Assembly (NCBI RefSeq): GCF_905220415.1
Contig: NC_059568.1
Span: forward strand, 8,122,001-8,186,000
Direction: 5' to 3'
Source of the DNA: Colias croceus
Taxonomy: Eukaryota > Arthropoda > Insecta > Lepidoptera > Pieridae
DNA: 64,000 bases
Part shown: one piece after another, positions 23,601 through 36,600 of the stretch
How positions within the stretch are numbered: the first letter of the stretch is position 1
Layout of the letters: each line of letters opens with the position of its first letter
Notes under the pieces: model-generated
What the model saw: only the letters and a program-made list of their open reading frames with translations
Told to the model about the DNA's origin: nothing
The model's database searches: none
Made by a program: the position numbers and the translations under genes

Positions 23601-24668
23601 CTTGACCATAGGATTATATTCCACCCATCGGCTTCTGCCGATCATGTAATACGTATTCTCGAAATATTTATTTCCAAAAGCATCTGTCCCCACCAGCTTG
23701 CCTTCCTATAAATACATTAAAATTAATAAGACCGGTCAAGTGCTCGAATGGAATCGTGCTTTTTGAATAATACATTTTTCTCGTAACTAAGTAGGTATGT
23801 CCTTACCCCACAACAGAAAAGGGATTCGTAATTCATGTAAATACTTGAATTAACATTGTTTTTTTTACATTTATTAACTCAAAATGCATGATTAAACCAA
23901 TTTAATTAATCAAACACTAAAAGTTAATTGCAATACTATAGGATTTATTTCTGTTCGTCGCTTTCTTTCTGTCTCTTTTTAAAATTTATACCTAATGTTA
24001 AAAAAATGAAAATAGTCGGTTAGTGTTTAAGTTTAAAAATGTTTAGTTCAATTTTTATATTTCAATTAATAAAATATATCAAACTATAGAAACTCCTGAA
24101 ATCGAAATTCCAGTTTCTCAATCTTACCTCATAACTAAATTAAAAAAAAGTCGTCACTCTTATAGCAAGCCTATACCATATAGGATCTAGGGGACCTTGA
24201 GATTTATGTGTCCTAATTTTGCAGAAAGAGAGTGATTTATTGTCTCAAGTTGTCAAAGGTCTTGGCGATAAAAATATCAGGAAAAGTTGATGCAAATAAT
24301 AGAGGAAAGAAAAGAGAAGGATAAGAAAAAGGATGTGGGAGTTTTCCCGCTCATCGAATGAAACACGGAAGCATTCACATGCTACTATTCCATTCGAATG
24401 TATTTTGTGCTGCGGTACCTACCTCTCCTGCCCCGGTGAGTGCTGACCCATTTCTTGCCAAAGCATGGACTCCCAAATGCAGAAATTTCCTATATGATAA
24501 TTTCTTTAGTCTAATACTATAATATACATAATACAATGAGTTATTGATACTTACTTTCAGTGTATCGTGCCTCCATAGTTTCCCTAAAGACTTAATAGGG
24601 CCCCCATTCTTGACTATTATTTTAACGAACCGAGCCCATTTGTCTAAAGCTAAATAGTTTAATACCAT
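20696..24668 (-). CDS. NDUFA12 / ND-B17.2-like complex I subunit, divergent C-terminus
   Basis: Accessory subunit of mitochondrial NADH:ubiquinone oxidoreductase, matrix-arm side. Exons 24555-24668, 23580-23705, 21391-21627 and 20696-20770 are all in phase 0 (183 codons plus stop). Family signatures in order: YLALDKWARFVKIIVKNGG (4-22), VGTDAFGNKYFEN (about 43-55), RSRWVEYNP (64-72), DASQVTAEWFGWLHYKTD (77-94), HEENMTGT (119-126) and PYSTTR (132-137). Odd points: a Cys-rich insert (DCAKYCLMSCPWTRCW) between KTD and HEEN, and after PYSTTR an unrelated tail (AHIYVWDGNTYV to the stop) in place of the usual WIPP ending; about 145 residues is the normal length. It may be a diverged paralog or a gene with a novel tail. 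Reading through the exon 3 donor would instead end at 21346. Confidence 0.8.
21023..21225 (+). repeat. SINE-like repeat, subfamily A, 3'-truncated
   Basis: Head ACTAGATTTCCGCCCGCGG, then CCCGTGGGATTTCCGGGATT and GGGTATCAAAATATCTCC. The TATAATATTAGTA tail is missing. In the last intron of the NDUFA12-like gene. Confidence 0.65.
21768..22000 (-). repeat. SINE-like repeat, subfamily A
   Basis: Minus orientation: tail ATACTAATATTATAAATGCG, body with GTCTGTCTGTTACTCAATCA and CTACTGAACCAATTTTC, head GCCGCGGGCAGAAATCTAGT. It faces the copy at 21023 and could pair with it over about 150 bases in the intron transcript. Confidence 0.7.
22486..22778 (+). repeat. SINE-like repeat, subfamily A, with internal inverted duplication
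   Basis: Complete from ACTAGGTTTACGCCCGCGG to TTTATAATATTAGTAGGGAT. The body differs from other copies by a local inverted duplication at 22557-22597 of the segment containing CACGGGAACGGGAACT, giving a near loop-less hairpin. Confidence 0.7.
22831..23095 (-). mobile_element. short copy of the TAACCGACTTC retroposon
   Basis: Minus orientation: CCTCCTCCTTTTTTTTGAAG near 23060-23080 and GCGTTAAAAACAACCGACTT near 22832. It carries the 5' 190 bases of the 740-bp retroposon (CGGAGTAATCGGTGTACATA, CATCCCGCATCGAAC) joined directly to the end motif, without the long terminal palindrome. Confidence 0.65.
23167..23204. repeat. hairpin with CACGTG in each arm
   Basis: GAATGCACGTGGG and its exact inverse CCCACGTGCATTC flank an 11-nt spacer. 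It lies in intron 2 of the NDUFA12-like gene. Each arm holds an E-box-like CACGTG. Function unknown. Confidence 0.6.
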
Positions 24669-26582
24669 TTTGTATAATTAGTTTGGTTTCTTACGTTATT
24701 ATGTACTTGATTGTGTGTTTACAGACATGAGTTACAATTTTAGACATATTAGGTACATACAAATTTTGATTGATTTTAACATATTTTTTTCGATGTCAAA
24801 TTAAAAGAGCTAATTTGTAAGTTTGTAAAACCTCCACCGGTATAGAAGTAGGTAGGTATATTCTCTATACCTCTGACCAAACAAACAAACTTGAATAGTT
24901 GCATTTCTAGACTTTTAAGAGCTTTTATTTTATATTGTCCAATGATTATATCTACGACTAAACTAGATATCATAAAACATACAAAATAAATTTCTTTACT
25001 CATGCATACATTTTTAATTGAAGAATTGATTGAGATGTCGACGTTAATTCTGGGGAGTTTAAACTTTAAATGTACAAATAAATAAAACAAATTTTAAATA
25101 AAAGCAACGTTTTATTTTACCGGTCACTTAAAATGTCACAGCCAAATGGTAGAACAGAAATTTATAATTTTACATATTATAATGTACTAATGTGTAGTTA
25201 CCGGAATGAATGAGTACAAGGTGAGTACAATTAATTTGATATCTGTCGATTCATATTATAATTCTGTAATTCGAAATAAATTTTGGAATATATTCAAAAG
25301 ACCAGCACATTTTATCAATTTTAATTATTCGTTGGGAATCAAGTCGTTATTTCGTTTAAAATTCCATACATTATACACTTATAAGATTATATACAGGAAT
25401 AACAACAACCCATAGTATACCATACTTTTACTTTTAAGTAAAAAGGGTGTGTCCTTACAGAATTAAATGACGTCACTGCTACTAAATACAAACGGATAAA
25501 ATCCCGTGTACATATGTTACTATTTTTAACAGTTACCGCGAAAGTACATATCACAAAAATAAAGTACTACTCAATCTACTAACAATACTAATATTGTGGC
25601 TTTATCGTGGAGTGCATCTTACATACGGCTACTGACACTGCCACTGACTGACACTAATTTAAATACGACAATCCATTTATAAAAATCTTTACCATATTCC
25701 ATTTCGATTAATGTACGAAGTTGTATGAAGTTTTTTTGGTAGTTGTGCTTCGTTACTAGATTGTTCTATTACATTCAATTCTATACAGTGCAATTCAACG
25801 GATTCACAATACGTATATCTGTAGTACACTATATGGAACCACCAAAGAACGATGTTCACACCTAAACCTTAAATGTGTATTCTGACCTTTCATTTGACCC
25901 ACTACAAACTTCAAACGATGATGCAGAGTGCTTCTTTAGCCATATAAAAAGCTACATCAATAGGGGGGCTATTTTTCAATCCTTGGTTAAAATTTATTTG
26001 TCGAAAAACATTGTAAACAACCATTTCGAAGTGTTATCCATCGCAAATTGACAAAGAGAATATTTTTAGATTGTTGCATAGTATTTTATTGGTCGGATAA
26101 GGTATAGATAACAAAAGATTGAAAAATCGCCCCTAAATCAAACAAATTCTCAATTCACTTTAAAGCCGTATAAATGTTATAAGTAATTGAATCACTGATT
26201 TAGAAAATGCATGACTATCATATAGGTATAAACACCATACCTTACAAAAACCTCGAATGAGTAGGTCCTAGTAACTTCTGCTTAATCAGACAATAGATAA
26301 CTTTCAGTAACCGAGTGTACCTATTATATCTAAATAACAACTTCGTAATTGAACTGCTACTGTTTTTCGAAGGAAATGAACACCATTTAGGTCCTAACGC
26401 TGACCCTTTTAACCTAGCATACTACTTATGTAATAACTAATGATACTACGGGATACATCGTCTAGAAGCATTCATATTCCGTACATATTACAGATGAAAT
26501 GACATTTGTTTTCAGTATCGAAGACTGTATTTATCCCGCAATTCTTAGTGTACTATAAACAACTAGACTCACCAATCGCCTG
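24669..26582. other. intergenic region upstream of the NDUFA12-like gene
   Basis: AT-rich. The promoter of the NDUFA12-like gene should lie just above 24668, but no clear element is visible. Open frames at 24776-25090 and 25206-25415 have no recognisable features. Confidence 0.3.
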
Positions 26583-26585
26583 TTA

Positions 26586-26751
26586 GAGCTAGCGCGCAAG
26601 AGCAACTTTTGTCTCCTCAACTATTTTGTCTCTCCCATTAACTCTATAGGGAGTTGCGTCGCTACGTGCGCGCACTTTCTTTCTAGCCCATAGAGTTGAT
26701 GGGAGAGACAAAATAGTTGCGGAGACAAAAGTTGCTCTTGCGCGCTAGCTC
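26586..26751. mobile_element. 166-bp MITE, TTA duplication (PIF/Harbinger type)
   Basis: Terminal inverted repeats of about 60 bp start GAGCTAGCGCGCAAGAGCAA and contain TTTTGTCTCC and CTCTCCCAT; the right arm is the inverse with few mismatches. Flanked by TTA at 26583-26585 and 26752-26754. No coding capacity. Confidence 0.75.
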
Positions 26752-27441
26752 TTAAACAATTGTCAAAAAATGTCCGACCAGCGATGTTTAAAACAACGGT
26801 GAAATAAACACGGTATTTCGTGGCAGTATTGTTCAGTCTCTTGTATCGCTCATCAGAAAACTCTGCCTAATACGCGCAAAAGCAGAGTTTTTCTTCGGAC
26901 AATTTTTTGTCAAAATTGTGAGTGTACTCGTTTATTGTATGTCTATGCTCGTTATATGTAAATTCAATAGAGAACGGGTAGACTATCATCCAAAGACCAA
27001 AATTCAGCGAAAAGTTTAGAATTTTTAACTATTGCTATTTTGTTACCTTTTTAAACAACATACATAATATATTATACTTATTTCTTAAAGGATTTGTACA
27101 GGAATAATTAAGTATTTGAAGTAAATTAAGTACATTTGTCTATATAAGAGCGATAGATTGCACCTTTACTTATTGAAGACATCAAAGGTATTTTGTTTTC
27201 GACTTTCGTTGTCGTTTTTCGTTCATTTCAATATTAATCCCTAATTTCACACGTGCGCTCACTATAAAACATCGAATTACTTTGAAAACATAAATATTTT
27301 TAAATAATTAAGAGTAAAATATAACGGATATGAAGCTTTCGTCGCTTATTTTTAAACACAAAATATAATATTTTAATAGAGAAAATAGTAAAGCACACAA
27401 CACTATGGCATACGAATATATCGTCGAATTATCGAATTTTT

Positions 27442-28112
27442 ATGATAATATTATATATTTTTTATAATTGTGATATATTATTACTATGTGACTTAAAATC
27501 TAACTTATATTGTACAATCAATAATTATAAAATAATATGTAATAACGTAACATATGATACAAAGAGTATCTTCATTAAACATAACATGTTTCTTATATGT
27601 ACAGGCGAACATAGCAAATTCTTTGAAAATCTAAATAATACACATTCATCAAATATTGTATTAAATTATTACAAAAAAATAATAATATACATTAAAGTAC
27701 TTCATCTACGTAAATTATAATTGATTTCTTGATATTTTTAAAAGAAACGCCCATCATAAGCTTTAATTCCCTTTCTGATATAGATTTGTATATGGCAATG
27801 TGTATTTTCAATAGTTCAGTAATAAATTACAACAAGCCAAACCAAAAACATTTTAAACTATTGGAAGTCAAATGTACTTCAAAAAATAAAGCTCAGCTAT
27901 TAATCAGATCTAGAACTAAGAACAAAAATTTCATATCACAAACAAGAATTCTTATAAATAAATATTATCTACAAAAAACCCCTTATAAAGGTAAACTATA
28001 TGAAAATAATATGGAAATATTGTTTGTATCTATGAATAAAATATGGCTGTATAACCTAACTATGTATTGTCATAGTATAAAGAGAACAAGTAGACCGTAT
28101 CCCGACGTTTAG
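27442..28112 (+). other. two AT-rich open frames, unrecognised
   Basis: 27442-27720 (92 codons) and 27729-28112 (127 codons) lie nearly end to end on the plus strand. Both are Lys/Asn/Ile-rich; the second contains FKLLEVKCTSKNKAQLL and ends near KRTSRPYPDV. A GC-rich strip follows on both sides of an inserted SINE-like repeat (28161-28345). I do not recognise a domain. Their position between genes and their codon make-up allow chance open frames, a decayed mobile-element gene, or an orphan gene. Confidence 0.25.
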
Positions 28113-28160
28113 GAGCGCACGGTTCGCGAGGCGCAGGGCTGTCACTTGTTATAGTTTAAA

Positions 28161-28345
28161 TCACTACATAGTTTAAAACAAAGTCGCTTTCTCTGTCTCT
28201 ATATCCCTTTGTATGCTTAAATCTTGAAAACTATACGCAACAGATTTTGATGCGGATTTTTAAATAGTGATTCAAGAGGAAGAGTTTAGTATATAATTTA
28301 TTAGGTTTTAGACAAAGCGGGCGAAGCCGCGGGCGGAAAGCTAGT
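28161..28345 (-). repeat. SINE-like repeat, subfamily B
   Basis: Minus orientation: AAAGTCGCTTTCTCTGTC, ATTTATTAGGTTTTAGAC, then CGGGCGAAGCCGCGGGC and CTAGT at the head end. Body as in the copy at 566. Confidence 0.7.
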
Positions 28346-29164
28346 AATTGTATAAACAAACACCGACCGCTTACTGCAATGGCATGGTCCTCACGAGACC
28401 GGTCCATGAGAAGGAACCGAGCGGCGTTGTGCGCGTGCATCAAGCTTGCGTATGTACATATACGGGGGGCGTTTGTTCGAAGATAACTTACTTCTTCTCT
28501 TTATACTATGCTATTACTTATATAGAAAGGAAAAGAAACATTATAAAAATATTCACATAAATACATGGCTATGGGAAGACCATACGGATCATATTGCTAT
28601 GTCAATTGCTTTCATGTTAGGAATTCCGGAGTAAATTTTCAACACCCAAGTAAATTTAATGTTTATAAATTTTTTTGTGCTAAATGAAATATTTTCTGTA
28701 TTAACTTGAACGTTGAAAAATCAGCCCTTGTTATTTGTATACTTGTATAATGTTTGGCACAGTATTTATAAACTACTTTAGAATATATGAAAATAAGGTA
28801 CATAGGTTAGATATCAAAACATATATTTAGTACATAGTATACTTGGCATCTAATATGGAAGAATCGTCTAGTTATGCATGTTTCATGAAATATAAGTAGG
28901 TATTATAATATTTTAAGTACATAAACTACTAAGTAAATTGTGCCCATAAAGTGAAGTTGTCAAGTAAATTATAATATCAATAGTAAACTATGAGTACTAC
29001 TAAAGGGTATTAATATAAGACAAGAAATACAATAATAACAGTTAGTTTTTAGCAATACAATAATCATAACCATCTCTAATCATATTTCTTAATGCAAAGC
29101 TTATGAAAATTATTCAAGTATGATGCTACTACAGTTTCATATTATCATAACATATTATATTATT
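28346..29164. other. intergenic, nothing recognised
   Basis: A GC-rich patch at about 28360-28455 ends in AAGCTTGC|GTATGT, a possible donor, and may once have been continuous with the GC-rich strip before the inserted SINE at 28161. No reading frame is convincing. The rest is AT-rich. Confidence 0.25.
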
Positions 29165-29377
29165 GAAGTGAAACTTCTTTATCGGGGTTGGAAAAAAATT
29201 TAGTGTAACATTTTTTGAAAGAAAGAAAAGAAATTAATTTTCGTTACGCGTGACATTTTTCCGTTACGCGCCATCTTTTTCCTATCCCTACCACGCGTGA
29301 TTCGACGTATTTCTGTTAAGTTGCATATTATAGTAATTTTTTTTTTTAAAAATAAGATCTTAAAGAAGTTTCACTTC
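29165..29377. mobile_element. MITE with GAAGTGAAACTTCTTTA ends
   Basis: Inverted termini GAAGTGAAACTTCTTTA and TAAAGAAGTTTCACTTC. The middle (TTACGCGTGACATTTTT, TTACGCGCCATC) differs from the three elements at 31740, 32907 and 36078 that share these termini. The following DNA to 30687 is AT-rich; I see no gene in it. Confidence 0.6.
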
Positions 29378-30687
29378 TTACGTGTATACACTAGTACACG
29401 CACACATTTTTTTGTAATTAATCAAAACAATAAGTTTTTGGTATCGTTTGATTTTAAAGTTGTTTTTAAAAGTGCGTATGCGTAAACTTAAATGTATTTT
29501 AAGTACAAATAAGTACGTTACAATTAAATATATTATATAAGCTCTCTAAATTAACAAGAACACAACATTAAGAGTACCATTTAAGTACCTACTTTATTTC
29601 TATTGTAACATACATACATATACCACGTATATTCAACAGCGAACCAGCACAATTATTAAACGAAGTTAAGAATAAATTAATAACTAAAAATATAGTAAGA
29701 CGTTACGAAAATAATTTTATAAAATTAAATAAAGATTACGACAATTATAATTATTGTTACCGGTTTAAATAATAGAATTACTTAATTAAATTAAGTTACG
29801 GTACATCATTATTAAGTATTGTAACAATGAACACTGTTCCAGAACCACCAACCAGAAACCTTTAAAATAATAAAATTACACGCAAATTTTGTAAAAATTA
29901 AAATCAATTAATCAAACAATTCTTAATCAGATCAAAATCAACAAAATCACCTTTTTTGGTACCCGTAATGTTTATGTAACATTAAGCAAATGTCACACTC
30001 AGAATAAAATTTAACAAAAAATATTTTTTATCCGTTTTCATGCGGGAGAAATTGTAAAAAAATCGCGATGGCCGTAAAATTTGTAACCTTAGCAACTGTA
30101 ACCATAGCAACGACGATACTCTTCACAAAATATTCGTGCCATCTTGAATCTGGTTTTTATTTCAGGAAACTGATAGAGAAAAATTGCGATAGATAGTTCG
30201 AGAAAGCATAAGTGAAGGCTGTGGGCTGAATGCCTTTATATCGGGAAACCTTGTGATGATAAACCTCTTCTTTTCGATTTATGCTATGAATGGCCCTTTA
30301 CCTTAAGCAAAACATGAAAATTCCTAATATAACACCTTTTCTAATGACACTTTGAGATACTAATATAATAATATGAAATTGGCATATTATTATTGTGCAG
30401 AGCGAGAAACAGAATACAAAACATTTTTGTGTGACAAGTACAATCCTTGCTATCCGACTTTTCGATGCATGTTATCTCACTCGCACTGGTAGAAACAAAT
30501 AGTTTTGTCTCCATCGTTCTACGTGTACGTTCTACGTATACGTCTTCATTTATAAATTTTAAGAGTGGTACATTACGTAGATGGTATCAAAGCCGGAACT
30601 ATAAAATCAAAAATAAGATACCAATAAAATAAAAAGGGGAATTAGTTAACGTCGTCATGGAATGCTGGAAGAAAAGGATATATATTA

Positions 30688-33600
30688 TTATGTTTGCGAT
30701 GATCCGTAAGTACCAGGCGGTGGTCTATACTCTTCAGGCAACGCCATAACTTGCTTCTTTGTGAATGCGTACTTTTTTACGCCTATGTTCTTATATGTGT
30801 TCTCGCGACGGCAACCCTCGCTGAAATATAATTTATATTTGTATTAAAACTAAAGTAGGGTATATAATAAATTAAAATACGAGATCGTATGGGTATGAGA
30901 TCCCTTAAATTCCAATTATGAACAATTTAGGTGCAAACTTTTTAGTACCCACTATCAGGAAATTGAAACTTAACGTCTCGTTTATAATGCACAATTAAAA
31001 TACACACTATATTGCGCAACCCACTAAGATTACTTACAAACAAGAAAATTTTGGAAGAACGTAGGGATGAATATTTGTTACTATGCAAAAACTGATCGGA
31101 TCTGTATGAAATTTGATATTTAAGTCTGGTTAAACATATAGGCTACTTTCTGACCGGACACTACAAGAGTGACTCCACGGGCTCCAAATATATAAATGAA
31201 ACCAATTTCGCGTTGTCACGGCATCACGTTCGAACGGCTGAACCGATTTCGATAATTCTTTTTTTATTATATTCCTTGAAGTACGAGGATGGTTCTTACG
31301 AAGAGAAAACGTAAATATGTACCACGAGCGAAGCTGGTCCGCCACAGCTTCGCTCGTAGTATATATAACTTTAAAACAACTGTGAATAAAGAATCCGACT
31401 AATATTATAAACGCGAAAGTTTGTATGTTTGTTTATGGCTTTATGCAATAGCGAATATAAAATATAGCATACCTCCTCATAATATTAATAGCTTTCTTCA
31501 TCTCATGTTCCGCGAGATGATATTCGGCAGACAGTATGGAACATTGCTCCAGTGTAACGGACATTCCGGTCCTGTCTTTGGCACTTTTGCACGATGTAAA
31601 CCTTATACCTGAAACATTGGGATTATTCAAATTTATAGATTAGGCTATGTTTAGGCCTCGGTTTCACGAAAATTGGGACAACTGTTTAGGCGTGAACGCG
31701 TAAAAGACAGACAGTAATTAATATCGCATCAAGGTTTTTGAAGTGGAACTTCTTTAGGCGTGTTGAGAATAAAATTTCAAGGTCGTGTCATGGCAATACA
31801 GTCATCATGGGGTATGGCGACGAATTTGGAATATAATATGAATCTTGCCAAAGAAGTTTCACTTCTGACAAGAGCGTGTGTGAGCACACACGCTCTTTTT
31901 TTCTAATATTTGTGTCTAATGTAAAATTTTTTGTTGTAATGTTTGTTCGCGTTCACACCTAACTGGACCGATTTTAATAAAATTAATTTATCCAGCTGAA
32001 AACAAGTTTTTTAGAATTATAACGCTATCGAAGTCACAGAAAAGCTAGTTTAAATATATTACCGTTCATGTGACGTGTAGCGAGTGCTGCTAAATGCAAC
32101 ACTTCTATATTCTTTGGCACTTTCTTATGCACGGCTATCTTGAGAGTCTCCATTACTTCTTCCAGCGGTTTCAGTCGGGATGAAGCTGTGTTAAAATAAA
32201 TAGATAGATAGATAATGTAAATGATTATCGCCATTTATTTCAACAACATTCAAGTTAACTTCTGGGAATTTTAATACATTAAGGGCTGATTTTTCAATCG
32301 TTGGTTAAAACTTATTCGTCGAATAACGTATTAAACTACCATTTCAAAAATGTATTCTAATTGTCCGTATTTGACAGTTTACAGGTGACATTTTAAAATG
32401 TTCGTGTAATACTTTATTGGACGGATAAATTTTAACCAAGGATTCAAAAATCGGCCCTTAATATCACTTAACCAAAGTAACAGTATTAATAAAAAAACTT
32501 ACCTCTGTTAGCAGCCAGATAATCAGCAGGGAATATTTTACAATACTTATGATAGTATTTGTTCAGCCGATCCAAATTATCGTTATTAGAGTGATACTGG
32601 GGCGTTGTCTCGCCGAGAGCTTCGGCCAACGTCGCTTTGTCGTTTATACCGATGTTGAAGAACACCGCCGTTATTGTGAAACTTAAGTGCTGTGAAATAA
32701 ATTTTAATATATATATAAATCTCGTGTCACAATGTTTGTCCTCAATGGACTCCTAAACCACTTAACCGATTATAATAAAATTCGCACACCATGTGCAGTT
32801 CGATCCAACTTGAGAGATAGTTTAAATCTCAAATCATTTTAGAGAAAGCGGGCGAAGCCGCGAGCGGTAAGCTAGCTAAGCTAGGATTTTAAACGAATTG
32901 CGTTTTGAAGTGAAACTAATAGGTGTATTGAGAGTAAAATTTCAAAGTCGCGTCATGGCAATACCGTCACGTTATGGAATAAGGCGACGATTTTGGTACC
33001 TTTGAATATTGCTAAAGAAGTTTCACTTCTGACAGGTGTGCTCAGCACACACGCTCTTTTTTATTATGATCTACTACCCGACGTGGTTCCAGGTGAACAC
33101 GCGGGGAAAAGTAAATGTTTCAATAAAGTGCATTGGAGTAATTCCCTATACGGGGCAAAAACAATTCTTATTATGAAATTAATACGTTACTAGTGATTTA
33201 TTAAGCAAAAATGTATGCTAATATTATCAAACCTATTTAATATCTTCCTGAAATAACTTCACGATACTTGCAATAAAGCAATACTTTAGAGTGGTATTCA
33301 CAATTTTCCGGAATTACCCCACATCCAAAATACCCCCAATGCACTATACTCATAAACCACACACGGTCTTACTAATAAAATGTTACCCATTCGCTATTCA
33401 ATGGATTAGTTATTGCAATAACCTGTCTTATTTTATGATTGACGTTTCATGTAAGCAAGAGCAGGATACAGCTATGGTAGAAAATGGTTGAAATTTATCC
33501 ATTGTTTAACTTTTTATTAGTAAGGCCGTAAGAGTTTGAATAGACTCCGAATAAAAAAAATTATATGATATTGAAATTGGTAACTCGGACTTACCTCTTT

Positions 33601-36600
33601 TTTGGTAAATTTGGAGTAAAGCGCGTCAGATACTGGAATATTAACCTTCAGACTTCCTCTCGCTCCAGACACTTGCGGTGTTGCAGTATTGCTATGAATA
33701 ATTATTATTACATAAAAAATTATATCATTACAAGTGAATTGACAATTGACAAGGTTATTTTTAATGAAAATTACTCAATTGTTTTCATTTTCATAATATA
33801 AATATTATGTCACAAACATAGTAAGGTTGTCCTTGACAAAGTTCTAAATCAACAGACGATTGAACAAATAAATAATACATTCACAAGTGTTTTTCAAATG
33901 CGTACAAACTCCACGAAATGAATTTTACAATAAGGTATTTTGTTTAAAATTCCGAACTAAATATGCAATTATATAACACTGAAGAATAACTAAAATCATT
34001 TGAGAATAAAGAAGAGAATTGGGAAGAGTAAGGGTAAAGGGAGCCGGAGGCTCCCTTTACACACTGGACGAAATATAGCAGCATTCGCTTGCTATTGTTT
34101 CAGTACTATTTCACACAAATTTTCTATGAGGGTGTTGTACTGTGGAGGAAGCGAGGAGGAATTCCTTCTTGAAAAAGGGATCCTCCCTTTTTCCTTCGAC
34201 CAGTCTGCTCAACTGGCCGGCCGTTAAGGTCCCGATGAATGATCTCAAAAACATTTCACTTGCGATTCAAAGCGAGGTATTACTACAGTACCTTCCACGG
34301 TGCAAGCTATACCAATTCGTGCCGAAGCAACTCTCACAACTAATGTGTGTGTGTGTGTGTGTGTGTGTGTTTGTGTGTGCATGTGTATTTATTTTTTACC
34401 TGTGTCCAACTTTAGTGAGCGTGAAGAGAACAGTCTGCAGATCCTCCACCGCAACCACCATATCGCCCCACATCGCTTTCTCAGTGGAATACAAACTCAA
34501 GAGGCCCTCGAATCCGCACAAGGGCCCTAGATCCGAACTGAGCAGTTTCACGGCTATGTCATGTGGTATCGAGTTGAACCAGCATAGCAAGCCGGATGTC
34601 GCAGTTGCCAGCTAAAATAAAACTTTAATTAACTAACCGCTTGCCTTCTCTGGGTTAGTTGAAAAAAAGATAGGGAATAATGTAGTCTGCCTGCTAGAGA
34701 ATTGTCAAGTGAATATTAAAATTTAGTCCAATAATTAACCGACTTCAAAAAAAAGGAGGAGGTTATCAATTCGGTCGGTATATTTTTTTTTTTTTTTTTT
34801 ATGTATGTACACCGATTACTCCGAGGTTTCTGAACCGATTTACGTGATTCTTTTTTTGTTCGATGCGGGATGGTGTCGAATTGGTCCCATAAAAATTTTA
34901 TTCGGCTAGGCCCAGTAGTTTTTATTTTATGAGCATTTTTGTCTGCACTCGATGACTTAATTGGAATGTAGCAAGTAACTTTGATTCACTTCCCGGTAAC
35001 CGATTGAGCTGAAATTTTGTATACGTATGTAAATTGTATAGCGATGAAACATTATCATGACATAGAGCTGATTTGATGATGGAATCGGAAGGTGGCCATA
35101 GGAACTCAGTAATATATTGACTCAACTTTATCGAGTTTGAGCTCGTTTGATTCGTGTTGAAAATAACACTAAAAAGTATTAAATAAAATTAACTGCGTTA
35201 AAAACAACCGACTTCAAAAACGGAAAAGTAAAAAATAAAAAAGATTTGATATTATTAATTACTACATATTATTTAGATGTGCTATTTATTAAATAGGTTT
35301 GAAGTCGGTGCCAAACACTAAGCACTTAGTATTAAGCCCGTGCACCGACATCAAACCTATTTAATAAATAGCACATCTAAATAATATGTAGTAATTAATA
35401 ATATCAAATCTTTTTTATTTTTTACTTTTCCGTTTTTGAAGTCGGTTGTTTTTAACGCAGTTAATTTTATTTAAGTTCGTTTGTAACCTTCAAAATATAT
35501 AAGTTTCCTTTTTATAAATTATTTGGTAGTAATAGCTAGAGATAAACTGGAATCCAATGAAATAGATTTAGCGACCGAAGCAGTTGTCAAAAGCTGATGC
35601 TGATAGCTGACCAAATAAAAATCCATATAAGCACAAGAAACATAAGTGGAATATTGCCCTTAATTATCTTGCTCTGTTATATTACAAGTAGTGTCGAAAA
35701 TAAAATCCACACTAAAAACAAGAAACACACCGCTTGTGAGAAACACGTGTCCCTGCGCGTCTGCAGTGCGGCATGGTCCCGTGCCCAAGCGGGCGACTCG
35801 CAGCGCAGACGCAGCGCCGCGTGAGATATACGCGCCCAGTGTATGAGGCACTCAGCTTTACGACGGAACTCGTCTGTGAGCGCCCTTAGCGGATCTAATT
35901 GTTCCTCCAATCCATCTGCAAGCGAGAATACTTTTTTTTTTATTCTAGATAGGGAAGCGCTTGACAACAATCTAGCCTAATGGAAAGATAAGATCTAAGA
36001 TGGTACACCCTTCCCTAGTAGGTACAGGTTCACTTTTCGCTTGAACTCGACGAACATCTTAACACACTTTTTTTATTGAAGTGAAACTTCTTTAGGAGTG
36101 TTGAGAGTAAAATTTCAAGGGTGCATCAAGGCAATACCGTCACATCATGGAATAAGGCGACGATTTTGGTATCCTTGAAACTTACCAAAGAAGTTTCACT
36201 TCTGACATATTGTGTGCTCAGTACAGACGCTCTTTTTAACCCGAATTTATATTAAAATAAAATTAATTTTTATTGACTGACTACTTGACTGCTAATTTAT
36301 GTAGCCTACGTCACTACCACCACTACCATAATAATTCAGATTGCACTGACAACTCAAAATCGGTCCAACGGTTTATACTGCAGGGCGTGTCAAAGAAATA
36401 TTATACATACATACACTCGAAAAACATAACCCTCTTTCTTCCGTAGTTGGGGAAAAATTTGGGAATTTTTTCAATATCTAGTAACATAACCACAGACATA
36501 CATAACACACACACATAAGCACCGTGTACATACAGTGCAGCGGCGAAATGACAGCACACATAGCTTTATAGAAATGACGATAAATCATTCGGTTTAGTTC

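Noticed and set aside
30068..30196. 42-codon frame opening MAVKFVTLATVTIATTILF, like a small secreted protein
   Set aside because: No promoter, homology or conservation can be judged. A hydrophobic start is easily produced by AT-rich DNA.
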